This document shows positions 1 to 5,539 of a stretch of 5,539 nucleotides of DNA, piece after piece. Where the stretch lies: NCBI GenBank assembly GCA_024638905.1, contig JAHEJH010000055.1:1-5539 (forward strand), given 5' to 3'. The position numbers were made by a program, and so were the translations under genes. The notes beneath the pieces are model-generated. The model made no database searches, was not told the origin of the DNA, and saw nothing but the letters and a program-made list of their open reading frames with translations. This DNA is from Luminiphilus sp. (GTDB lineage: Bacteria > Pseudomonadota > Gammaproteobacteria > Pseudomonadales > Halieaceae). How positions within the stretch are numbered: position 1 is the stretch's first letter; each line of letters starts with the position of its first letter.

Positions 1-603
1 GGGCCCGGTATGGTCATGCAGGCACCGATACTCTCTGCGGCACTCAATAAGGCGAGGTCTGCGGTGGGCTCTGACTCAATGGTGATCGCGTTGACACCTC
101 AGGGGCGCAAACTGGATGTGGCGCTCACCCGTCGCCTTGCAGAGGCTTCCAGCCTGGTCTTGGTGGCCGGTCGCTACGAAGGCATGGACGAGCGATTTAT
201 TGAGCGAGAGGTGGATCTCGAGGTGTCCATCGGCGATTTTGTTGTGAGCGGCGGCGAGCTACCTGCCATGCTGTTGATTGACGCGGTGATCCGCTGGCTG
301 CCCGGTGTGTTGGGCCATGAGGCATCTGCGGAGCAGGATTCATTTACGGATGGACTTCTGGATTGCCCACACTACACACGACCCGAGCTGTTCGAGGGAG
401 AGTCTGTTCCCGATGTGCTCTTGAGCGGTGACCATGGCGCGATTGCAGACTGGCGTCGGGCGCAGGCATTGCGTCGGACACTGGATCGGCGTCCCGACTT
501 GTTGGTGTGGGATGAGGTGGCGGAGGTGGACCGTGCGTTGCTTGAGAAATGGGGTCTTTTACCGGCTGACGGGGGCAGACAAGCTGGATCCGAACAGGTA
601 TGA
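1..603 (+). CDS. trmD: tRNA (guanine-N1-)-methyltransferase TrmD, 5'-truncated by the window edge
   Basis: TrmD transfers a methyl group from S-adenosylmethionine to G37 of tRNAs with G36, which prevents +1 frameshifting; it acts in the cytoplasm as a homodimer. The reading frame is open from base 1, and its first codons (Gly-Pro-Gly-Met) match the GGGPGM segment of E. coli TrmD from residue 57. About 56 N-terminal residues therefore lie outside the window, and the ATG codons at 10 and 16 are internal. Visible SPOUT trefoil-knot motifs are GRYEGMDER (bases 169-195), SIGDFVVSGGELPAM and PGVLGHEAS. The catalytic pair known as Arg154 and Asp169 is present at partial codons 98 (base 292) and 113 (base 337), giving exactly those numbers with the 56-residue offset. 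The predicted full length of about 256 residues is normal for the family. rimM and rpsP are expected upstream. No damage is seen. Confidence 0.98.
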   Translation, partial: GPGMVMQAPILSAALNKARSAVGSDSMVIALTPQGRKLDVALTRRLAEASSLVLVAGRYEGMDERFIEREVDLEVSIGDFVVSGGELPAMLLIDAVIRWLPGVLGHEASAEQDSFTDGLLDCPHYTRPELFEGESVPDVLLSGDHGAIADWRRAQALRRTLDRRPDLLVWDEVAEVDRALLEKWGLLPADGGRQAGSEQV

Positions 604-746
604 TCGCGCGCTCGCGGGAAAGCCGGTCAGAAAACCCGGGCTCAGACGAGCCAAAAAAGCCGGTGCGACGCCGTTTTAAACTGATGAATCAGGGCGAGCG
701 TAGAGACAGTTTTCGGATAAATCGATCACCGCCTGCGGGACGGTGA
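600..746 (+). other. candidate small ORF, 48 codons, overlapping the trmD stop
   Basis: An ATG at 600-602 overlaps the trmD TGA (ATGA arrangement) and opens a 48-codon frame ending in TGA at 744-746, 12 bases before rplS. The predicted peptide has 11 Arg and 3 Lys against 6 acidic residues, with an RRR run at residues 23-25, and no membrane segment or motif I recognise. The Shine-Dalgarno match is poor (AGG directly before the ATG), so translation would have to rely on coupling to trmD. The ORF fills most of the trmD-rplS spacer and its last codons form part of the stem-loop before rplS. It may be chance openness of a GC-rich spacer. The function is unknown, and I do not assert that it is a gene. 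Confidence 0.2.
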
Positions 747-756
747 TGGGAGAAGG
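725..756 (+). promoter_or_regulatory. stem-loop plus Shine-Dalgarno sequence of rplS
   Basis: A perfect 7-bp inverted repeat, ATCACCG (725-731) and CGGTGAT (741-747), encloses a 9-base loop. It is followed at once by the purine-rich Shine-Dalgarno GGGAGAAGG (748-756), two bases before the rplS ATG. A hairpin abutting the ribosome binding site could affect rplS translation or mRNA processing between trmD and rplS. In E. coli the ribosomal proteins of this operon are made in large excess over RimM and TrmD, so some local control is expected. The inverted repeat is seen directly; the regulatory role is inference. The Shine-Dalgarno supports the start at 759. Confidence 0.4.
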
Positions 757-758
757 TC

Positions 759-1115
759 ATGAGCACCAACAAAATTATTGCCGAGCTTGATGCCGAGCAG
801 ATGGGCCGGGAGTTACCCGACTTCGCACCGGGCGATACCCTTGTCGTTCAGGTCAAGGTGAAGGAAGGCAATCGTGAGCGCCTGCAGGCATTTGAAGGCG
901 TTTGTATTGGCAAGCGCAATCGTGGTCTAAATTCCGCGTTCACGGTGCGCAAGATTTCCCACGGCGTGGGTGTTGAGCGGACCTTCCAGACATACAGCCC
1001 ACTGGTGGACAGTATCAACGTCAAGCGGCGGGGAGATGTGCGACAGGCGAAACTTTACTACCTGCGTGAACTGTCCGGTAAAGCTGCGCGGATCAAGGAA
1101 AAGCTCTCCTCCTGA
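759..1115 (+). CDS. rplS: 50S ribosomal protein L19
   Basis: L19 is a structural protein of the large ribosomal subunit at the interface with the 30S subunit. The 118-residue product is close to the E. coli length (115) and aligns over its whole length. Conserved segments are RLQAFEGV (residues 41-48), RNRGLNSAFTVRKIS (53-67), GVERTFQTYSP (71-81), VKRRGDVRQAKLYYLRE (88-104) and the basic end GKAARIKEKL. The start is set by the strong Shine-Dalgarno GGGAGAAGG ending two bases before the ATG. It is the last gene of the rpsP-rimM-trmD-rplS operon, 155 bases after trmD, a somewhat wide gap that contains a hairpin and a short reading frame. Nothing is unusual in the protein itself. Confidence 0.99.
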   Translation: MSTNKIIAELDAEQMGRELPDFAPGDTLVVQVKVKEGNRERLQAFEGVCIGKRNRGLNSAFTVRKISHGVGVERTFQTYSPLVDSINVKRRGDVRQAKLYYLRELSGKAARIKEKLSS

Positions 1116-1151
1116 GGAGCAGAGCCGTTTTGCGGGCGTAACCAGCCCGCA
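1106..1151 (+). terminator. stem-loops at the end of rplS, possible weak terminator or 3'-end stabiliser
   Basis: Two inverted repeats lie at the end of rplS. CTCCTC (1106-1111) and GAGGAG (1114-1119) flank the stop codon with only two bases between, so the terminal pairs probably stay open. TGCGGGC (1131-1137) and GCCCGCA (1145-1151) form a perfect, GC-rich 7-bp stem with a 7-base loop. The second is placed where the ribosomal operon should end, but AGAATCC rather than a U-tract follows it, so it is not a textbook intrinsic terminator. It could act as a 3'-end stabiliser or a leaky terminator. Stems are seen; function is inferred. Confidence 0.35.
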
Positions 1152-1313
1152 GAATCCACAGCTAGGGCTGTTCGCGCCCCTCAGAGCGATCCTTTACACT
1201 CCTGACCTCTGCTTGCCGCGCAAGCCCGGATTGAACCAGCGGCGCCTCGCGCGTTGCTAAAAAGGCTCCGCTAATCTGGGGCCTCCATTGAGACCATGGG
1301 AGGAATCAGGAAG
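1116..1313 (+). other. non-coding spacer between rplS and dsbC
   Basis: This 198-base spacer holds no convincing gene. Besides the stem at 1131-1151 it has a perfect 6-bp hairpin, GCTTGC (1211-1216) and GCAAGC (1220-1225), with a CGC triloop, and the stem over the dsbC Shine-Dalgarno (1282-1303). A promoter for the dsbC-alaC-hom-thrC block is expected here from the layout. I could not find a good sigma-70 pair: TTGAAC at 1231-1236 is a fair -35 element, but nothing close to TATAAT follows at 16-18 bases. TACACT (1195-1200) resembles a -10 element but lacks a -35 partner. The promoter therefore remains unplaced. Confidence 0.6.
1282..1303 (+). promoter_or_regulatory. dsbC ribosome binding site within a potential stem-loop
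   Basis: GGAGG at 1299-1303 is a near-consensus Shine-Dalgarno sequence 10 bases before the ATG at 1314, and it decides that start over the in-frame ATG at 1296. The upstream CCTCC (1282-1286) is its exact complement, so a 5-bp stem with a 12-base loop could hide the site in the mRNA. This pairing is visible in the sequence; whether it regulates translation is inference. Confidence 0.4.
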
Positions 1314-2081
1314 ATGAACCCTTTAAGTCACATTTTGCGGCGAGCCCACCGGTATGGTGCGCTCGGCTTTGCCCTGTGTGCCATGTTGTTTGGCTCACTC
1401 GCCATGGCGGACGATCTCAAGGAAAAAATGGCGGCCGCCCTGACGAGCTTTGCAGGTCAGCCCATTGGTATTGAAGCGGTGCGATCAAGCCCGGCGCCCG
1501 GTATCGCAGAAGTGCAAATCGAGAATGGTCCGATGATCTACGCGACAGAGGATGGTAATTATTTTTTCCTCAATGGCGATTTGCATCAGACCAGTGCCAC
1601 GGGCGCTATTAATCTCACCGAGGAGCGTCGCGCCGTGACCCGTAAGGAGCAGCTGGCGGCGGTGGCGGTAGAGGACATGGTGGTCTTTTCGCCCGATGGG
1701 GAGCCCCGCGACTACATCGCTGTCTTCACCGACGTCACGTGTTTCTACTGTCAAAAGCTACACCGGGAGGTCGACCAACTGAATGCCAAGGGCATTGAGG
1801 TCCGCTATCTGGCTTTTCCCCGAGGGGGAGTGGATTCCGAGGGCGCGCAGAAGCTTGCTACCGCATGGTGTGCAGAGGATCAGCAGGCCACGCTCACTGA
1901 GCTTAAGGCAGGTGTGGAACTGCCCGTCAATGACTGCGCCGACAACCCCATCGCTGCCCAGTACCAGTTGGGTCAGGACATGGGGGTATCTGGTACACCA
2001 GCTATTGTCACCAGCTCGGGCCTCATGGTGCCGGGCTATCGTCCCGCGGATGATCTTGCTGCCTTATTGGGGCTTGATTAA
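1314..2081 (+). CDS. dsbC: periplasmic thiol:disulfide interchange protein DsbC
   Basis: DsbC is a V-shaped periplasmic dimer that reshuffles wrong disulfide bonds and is kept reduced by DsbD. The 255-residue precursor has a signal peptide (basic n-region to about residue 14, hydrophobic core 15-29, AMA cleavage after residue 32). It is followed by an N-terminal dimerisation domain (about 33-95) and a thioredoxin-fold domain (about 125-255). The active site is C143-F-Y-C146 in the context FTDVTCFYCQKLH; E. coli has CGYC there. The structural disulfide pair is C186 (AWCAEDQ) and C208 (NDCADN), and the cis-proline loop is GVSGTPA with T228-P229. The C-terminal VPGYRP also matches DsbC rather than DsbG or DsbA. 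The start at 1314 is chosen because of GGAGG at 1299-1303; the ATG at 1296 would add six residues and has poor upstream signals. alaC follows after 27 bases, probably in the same transcript. Confidence 0.95.
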   Translation: MNPLSHILRRAHRYGALGFALCAMLFGSLAMADDLKEKMAAALTSFAGQPIGIEAVRSSPAPGIAEVQIENGPMIYATEDGNYFFLNGDLHQTSATGAINLTEERRAVTRKEQLAAVAVEDMVVFSPDGEPRDYIAVFTDVTCFYCQKLHREVDQLNAKGIEVRYLAFPRGGVDSEGAQKLATAWCAEDQQATLTELKAGVELPVNDCADNPIAAQYQLGQDMGVSGTPAIVTSSGLMVPGYRPADDLAALLGLD

Positions 2082-2108
2082 GCGGCATTTGAAACGAGCG
2101 TCGAATTC

Positions 2109-3317
2109 GTGGATACCCATTTTCAACGCATTGAGCGTCTCCCGCCCTACGTCTTCAATATCATTGGTGAATTGAAGCAGGCCGCCCGTGCCCGCGGAGA
2201 AGACATTATCGATTTCGGCATGGGCAACCCTGATCAGCCCACACCGCCTCACATTGTCGAAAAGTTGCGTGAGACGGTTGGGCGCGGCGACACGCACCGC
2301 TACTCCCAGTCAAAAGGTATTCCCAGACTCCGTAAAGCGATTTGTGATTGGTATCAGACTCGCTACTCGGTATCCCTCGATCCCGAGACAGAGGCTATCG
2401 TCACGCTGGGTTCCAAAGAGGGCCTGGCGCACCTGGCTCTGGCCACTACTGGTGTCGGTGACGCGATCCTGGTGCCGAACCCCAGCTACCCGATTCACCC
2501 CTATGGGTTTGTGATTTCTGGTGCCGATCTGCGACACGTACCGATGCAGAGCGAAGCGGGCTTCCTTGAGGAACTGGAGTCCGCCATTCGCAATACCTAC
2601 CCCAAGCCTAAAATGCTGGTGCTCAATTTTCCCTCCAACCCAACCGGACACTGTGTCGAGTTGCCCTTCTTTGAGCGGGTGGTGGAGATCGCAAAACAAC
2701 ATGATCTGTGGGTGGTTCACGATCTTGCCTACGCCGATCTGGTTTTCGACGGGTATGAGGCGCCCAGCATTCTGCAGGTGCCCGGCGCGCGAGACATTGC
2801 GGTGGAGTTCTTTACGCTTTCCAAGAGCTACAATATGCCAGGATGGCGGGTGGGATTTTGCTGCGGCAACCGCGAGCTCGTTGCCGCATTGACACGCATT
2901 AAGTCTTACCTCGACTACGGCATCTTCACGCCCGTTCAGGTGGCAGCGATTGCCGCCCTCGAAGGGGACCAGCAATGCGTTCATGATATTTGTGACATGT
3001 ATAGGCGCCGGCGTGACGTGTTGTGCCAGGGTCTCAACGAGGCGGGTTGGCCGGTGGAGCCCCCTAAAGCCACGATGTTCGTGTGGGCCCAAATCCCGGA
3101 GGCATTTCGCCACATGGGGTCAATAGAGTTCAGCAAGTTGCTGCTGCAGCGGGGCGGTGTTGCGGTCTCGCCGGGTGTAGGTTTTGGAGAATATGGCGAG
3201 GGTTTCGTGCGATTTGGGCTGATAGAGAATGAGCACCGTACCCGCCAAGCCATCCGGGGGATCAAGCAGGTGCTGCGTCAGGGCCCACCGATGAAGGCGG
3301 AAGGGCTATCAGCATGA
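2109..3317 (+). CDS. alaC: alanine aminotransferase AlaC (class I/II PLP-dependent)
   Basis: AlaC is a cytoplasmic fold-type I aminotransferase that interconverts pyruvate plus glutamate with alanine plus 2-oxoglutarate. The 402-residue product aligns with E. coli AlaC (YfdZ) almost end to end. Landmarks are RLPPYVFNI (10-18), DFGMGNPDQPTPPHIVEKL, GSKEGLAHL, VPNPSYPIHPYG, FPSNPTG with N177, HDLAYADL with D205 and Y208 contacting PLP, the Schiff-base lysine K239 in FTLSKSYNMPGWRVGF, and the carboxylate-binding R368 in VRFGLIEN. The start is GTG at 2109, the only usual start codon in frame between the dsbC stop and the conserved region. Its ribosome binding site is poor, suggesting modest translation or coupling to dsbC. 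The stop overlaps the hom ATG (ATGA), so AlaC and Hom are probably translationally coupled. Exact substrate preference is inferred from similarity. Confidence 0.93.
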   Translation: MDTHFQRIERLPPYVFNIIGELKQAARARGEDIIDFGMGNPDQPTPPHIVEKLRETVGRGDTHRYSQSKGIPRLRKAICDWYQTRYSVSLDPETEAIVTLGSKEGLAHLALATTGVGDAILVPNPSYPIHPYGFVISGADLRHVPMQSEAGFLEELESAIRNTYPKPKMLVLNFPSNPTGHCVELPFFERVVEIAKQHDLWVVHDLAYADLVFDGYEAPSILQVPGARDIAVEFFTLSKSYNMPGWRVGFCCGNRELVAALTRIKSYLDYGIFTPVQVAAIAALEGDQQCVHDICDMYRRRRDVLCQGLNEAGWPVEPPKATMFVWAQIPEAFRHMGSIEFSKLLLQRGGVAVSPGVGFGEYGEGFVRFGLIENEHRTRQAIRGIKQVLRQGPPMKAEGLSA

Positions 3318-4615
3318 GTCGTAACCCGCTGAATATTGGCGTTTGTGGCGTTGGCACGGTGGGGTTGGCGACGATAGGCATCCTGCGAGATCAATGCGAG
3401 GCGCTGTTGACGCGCTCTGGACAAGCGATTGTGGTGACTCATGTCGGTGCGCGACGTGAGCATCCCGATCATGATTATGGGGACGCCCGCGTCAGTCGCG
3501 ATGTGCTCGACGTGGCGCGAGACCCTGACGTCGATGTGCTGGTGGAACTGATAGGCGGTACCACCGTCGCTCACGATCTGATCAAGCTGGCCATTCAGCA
3601 CGGTAAACATGTTGTGACCGCCAATAAAGCGCTGATTGCCGAGCACGGTAATGAGCTGATTGCCCTGGCAGAAGCAGCCGGTGTGCAAATCCGCTACGAG
3701 GCTGCTGTGGCGGGGGGTATCCCGGTAATCAAGGTGTTGCGCGAATCGCTGGCAGCCAATGTGGTTACCGAGGTGGCGGGCATTATTAACGGCACGGGTA
3801 ACTTCATCCTGACCGAGATGAGCACCAAAGGGCGCGCCTTCGACGAAGTGCTCTCAGAGGCACAGGCGCTGGGTTACGCAGAGGCGGATCCAACTTTTGA
3901 CATCGACGGCACTGATGCCGCGCACAAACTGGTGATACTGGCATCGTTGGCCTTTGGTATTCCCCTGAGCATCCACGCACCCATGAAGCAGGGTATCCAG
4001 GAGGTTGCTCCTGAAGATCTGGAGTACGCTGCCTCGATGGGATATCGCGTCAAGCATTTAGGTATCGCGCGTCGGACGGAGCAGGGCGTCGAGATGCGTG
4101 TGCACCCCACACTCATTCCCGAACACAAGCAAATTGCGACAGTCGACGGCGTCCTTAACGCTGTCATGATTTCCGGCGACGCTGTCGGCGAGGTGGTGTT
4201 AGTTGGCCCCGGTGCCGGGGGTGCTGCGACCGCCTCATCGGTCTGTGCAGACCTTGTAGATGTCGCGCGTAACTCTGCGGGCTCTGGTCCAGCCCTCGGT
4301 ATCGCAGCAACTGCCCTGCAGGCGCCGAACTGGGTGCCGGTGGGGGACATCGCCAGCGAGTGGTATGTGCGACTCACTGCCAGTGATCAATCTGGCGTGA
4401 TGTCTGATATCACACAGATTCTGGCCAGCCGCGAAATCAGCATTGAATCGATCCTCCAGAAACCGCCGGCCCCTGGATCAGACAAGGTGCCCGTTGTGTT
4501 ATTGACCCATGTGGCGCCGCAATCCGTAATGACTGACGCACTGAATGAAATCATGGCGTTGGAAGAGGTCGATGCGGATGCCGCGCTCATGCGCGTCGAA
4601 GCCTTCGATCGCTGA
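3314..4615 (+). CDS. hom: homoserine dehydrogenase, monofunctional with C-terminal ACT domain
   Basis: Hom reduces aspartate-4-semialdehyde to homoserine with NAD(P)H, the branch step towards threonine and methionine. The 433 residues match the usual length of the single-function ACT-containing type. The nucleotide-binding motif is GVCGVGTVG (9-17). VTANKALI carries K105, equivalent to yeast Lys117. In EADPTFDIDGTDAAHK (190-205), E190, D201 and K205 have the same spacing as yeast Glu208, Asp219 and Lys223. NGTGNFILTEM is the start of the substrate-binding domain. The ACT domain begins near W350 (WYVRLTASDQSGVMSDI) and normally mediates feedback control by threonine. A clear Shine-Dalgarno, GGAAGGG (3299-3305), lies 8 bases before the ATG inside the end of alaC. 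thrC follows after 44 bases. No aspartokinase fusion is present, unlike E. coli ThrA and MetL. Confidence 0.98.
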   Translation: MSRNPLNIGVCGVGTVGLATIGILRDQCEALLTRSGQAIVVTHVGARREHPDHDYGDARVSRDVLDVARDPDVDVLVELIGGTTVAHDLIKLAIQHGKHVVTANKALIAEHGNELIALAEAAGVQIRYEAAVAGGIPVIKVLRESLAANVVTEVAGIINGTGNFILTEMSTKGRAFDEVLSEAQALGYAEADPTFDIDGTDAAHKLVILASLAFGIPLSIHAPMKQGIQEVAPEDLEYAASMGYRVKHLGIARRTEQGVEMRVHPTLIPEHKQIATVDGVLNAVMISGDAVGEVVLVGPGAGGAATASSVCADLVDVARNSAGSGPALGIAATALQAPNWVPVGDIASEWYVRLTASDQSGVMSDITQILASREISIESILQKPPAPGSDKVPVVLLTHVAPQSVMTDALNEIMALEEVDADAALMRVEAFDR

Positions 4616-4659
4616 AAGTGGCTTGTGACCGATAACACTCTAATGGTGGATAGACAGCA

Positions 4660-5539
4660 GTGAGCCTTCAATATCTCAGCACCCGCGGCCAGGCACCCGT
4701 TCTCGATTTTGAAGGGGTGTTGCTGGCGGGGCTTGCTCAGGATGGAGGGCTTTACCTCCCCCAGTCGCTACCCAGCTTCAGTGCGTCGGAACTTCAGGCA
4801 ATGCGAGGTATGTCGTACACCGAATTGGCCACGACCGTGATTGCGCCTTTCGTTGAGGGCAGCATCGATCGCGACACGTTGGCTGACCTAGTCGAAGCCT
4901 CATATCGCGACTTCCGTCATCAAGCCGTTGCCCCTGTCCTGCAATTGGATCACGACCAGTGGTTGCTCGAACTTTTCCACGGGCCCACGCTGGCGTTCAA
5001 GGACTTTGCGCTGCAGTTATTGGGGCGCCTGCTTGACCACGTACTGACTCGACGCGGCGAGAGGGTCGTCATCATGGGTGCAACATCCGGTGATACCGGC
5101 AGTGCGGCGATCGAAGGATGCCGGAATTGCGAGCACGTGGATATTTTTATTCTCTACCCCGATGGCCGGGTCTCCGACGTGCAGCGCCGCCAAATGACCA
5201 CTGTGCCGGGAGACAATGTTCATAACCTTGCCATTCGGGGTAACTTCGACGACTGTCAGGCGCTGGTGAAAGCGAGCTTTGTCGCTGACGCATTCCTTCC
5301 CGGTGGACGCTCTCTGGTCGCCGTCAACTCGATCAACTGGGCGCGCATAATGGCCCAGATTGTGTACTACTTTTATGCGGCGTTTGCGCTGGGTGGGCCC
5401 GATCGGCCGGTCAATTTCTCCGTACCCACCGGCAATTTCGGCGACATTTATGCGGGGTACCTGGCGCACCGTATGGGTCTGCCGGTAAACAATTTGGTGA
5501 TCGCCACCAATCGCAATGACGTGTTGCACCGCATGCTGA
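4660..5539 (+). CDS. thrC: threonine synthase, 3'-truncated by the window end
   Basis: ThrC is a PLP enzyme that converts O-phosphohomoserine to threonine and phosphate, the last step of the pathway served by hom just upstream. The frame stays open from GTG at 4660 to the window end (293 codons, roughly 60 percent of a family length near 470). The N-terminus reads LQYLSTRGQAPVLDFEGVLL, typical of the family. PLP-site landmarks are the Schiff-base lysine K114 in HGPTLAFKDFALQLLG, ATSGDTGSAA (141-150), VNSINWARIMAQ, and PTGNFGD (256-262). The GTG start is supported by a TAG in the same frame three codons upstream (4651-4653) and by GGTGGA (4645-4650), a moderate ribosome binding site 9 bases away. 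Sequence resemblance to Pseudomonas ThrC is strong. The missing 3' end cannot be judged. Confidence 0.97.
   Translation, partial: MSLQYLSTRGQAPVLDFEGVLLAGLAQDGGLYLPQSLPSFSASELQAMRGMSYTELATTVIAPFVEGSIDRDTLADLVEASYRDFRHQAVAPVLQLDHDQWLLELFHGPTLAFKDFALQLLGRLLDHVLTRRGERVVIMGATSGDTGSAAIEGCRNCEHVDIFILYPDGRVSDVQRRQMTTVPGDNVHNLAIRGNFDDCQALVKASFVADAFLPGGRSLVAVNSINWARIMAQIVYYFYAAFALGGPDRPVNFSVPTGNFGDIYAGYLAHRMGLPVNNLVIATNRNDVLHRML

Noticed and set aside
639..658. GGCTC/GAGCC hairpin followed by six A residues as a terminator
   Set aside because: On the + strand an A-run rather than a T-run follows, it lies before rplS inside an operon, and no gene on the minus strand needs a terminator there.
1216..1250. 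Possible tRNA T-arm on the minus strand (GGTTCAATCC)
   Set aside because: The flanking stem has a mismatch and a wobble, and no acceptor, anticodon arm or CCA end fits around it.
970..1260. Open frame overlapping rplS and the following spacer
   Set aside because: It uses another frame of rplS, resembles no family, lacks its own ribosome binding site and runs through the hairpins after rplS.
1296..1313. ATG at 1296 as the start of dsbC
   Set aside because: It would place the GGAGG Shine-Dalgarno inside the coding region and lacks a good site of its own; 1314 gives a normal signal peptide with well-spaced GGAGG.
1314..1409. Twin-arginine (Tat) signal in DsbC because of the RR at residues 9-10
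   Set aside because: The residues after RR (AHRYG) do not fit the S-R-R-x-F-L-K pattern, and DsbC proteins are exported unfolded by Sec.
2310..3113. Long antisense open frame (about 267 codons) opposite alaC
   Set aside because: It lies wholly opposite a clearly conserved aminotransferase gene, shows no recognisable motif and is the usual by-product of GC-rich coding sequence.
5017..5529. Antisense open frame (about 170 codons) at the window end
   Set aside because: It is opposite the threonine synthase frame, which carries all PLP-site motifs in this stretch and is continuous to the window end.
1..5539. A novel defence, mobile or biosynthetic system
   Set aside because: All sizeable genes are recognised housekeeping genes in familiar order. 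No direct repeats, insertion sequence ends, CRISPR units or unknown large genes are seen.

Overview
This window reads as a stretch of ordinary bacterial chromosome from a gammaproteobacterium. All genes are on the + strand, coding density is high and the sequence is moderately GC-rich. The protein sequences resemble Pseudomonas and E. coli counterparts throughout. From memory, the order trmD-rplS ... dsbC ... hom-thrC matches Pseudomonas aeruginosa, where xerD precedes dsbC. A marine or environmental gammaproteobacterium is plausible, but the genus cannot be fixed from this sequence.

Layout: (1) 1-603 is the 3' part of trmD (tRNA m1G37 methyltransferase), missing its first 56 or so codons. 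(2) 604-758 is a spacer holding an arginine-rich 48-codon reading frame coupled to the trmD stop, and a 7-bp stem-loop next to the rplS ribosome binding site. (3) 759-1115 is rplS (ribosomal protein L19), which ends the usual rpsP-rimM-trmD-rplS operon. (4) 1116-1313 is a non-coding spacer with several stem-loops: a terminator-like hairpin without a U-tract, a GCTTGC/GCAAGC hairpin, and a stem that would cover the dsbC Shine-Dalgarno sequence. (5) 1314-2081 is dsbC (periplasmic disulfide isomerase). (6) 2109-3317 is alaC (alanine aminotransferase, GTG start). (7) 3314-4615 is hom (homoserine dehydrogenase with ACT domain), overlapping alaC by ATGA. (8) 4660-5539 is the 5' part of thrC (threonine synthase, GTG start), cut by the window end.

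The genes fall into two functional blocks. The first is translation (tRNA modification plus a ribosomal protein). The second is a likely dsbC-alaC-hom-thrC transcription unit. In it, Hom and ThrC supply steps of the aspartate-to-threonine pathway, AlaC makes alanine from pyruvate and glutamate, and DsbC corrects disulfides in the periplasm. Its link to amino-acid synthesis is positional only.

I found no mobile element, CRISPR array, RNA gene or new defence or biosynthetic system. The points worth a second look are small: the CFYC active site of DsbC, the short arginine-rich reading frame, and the hairpins at translation start regions.
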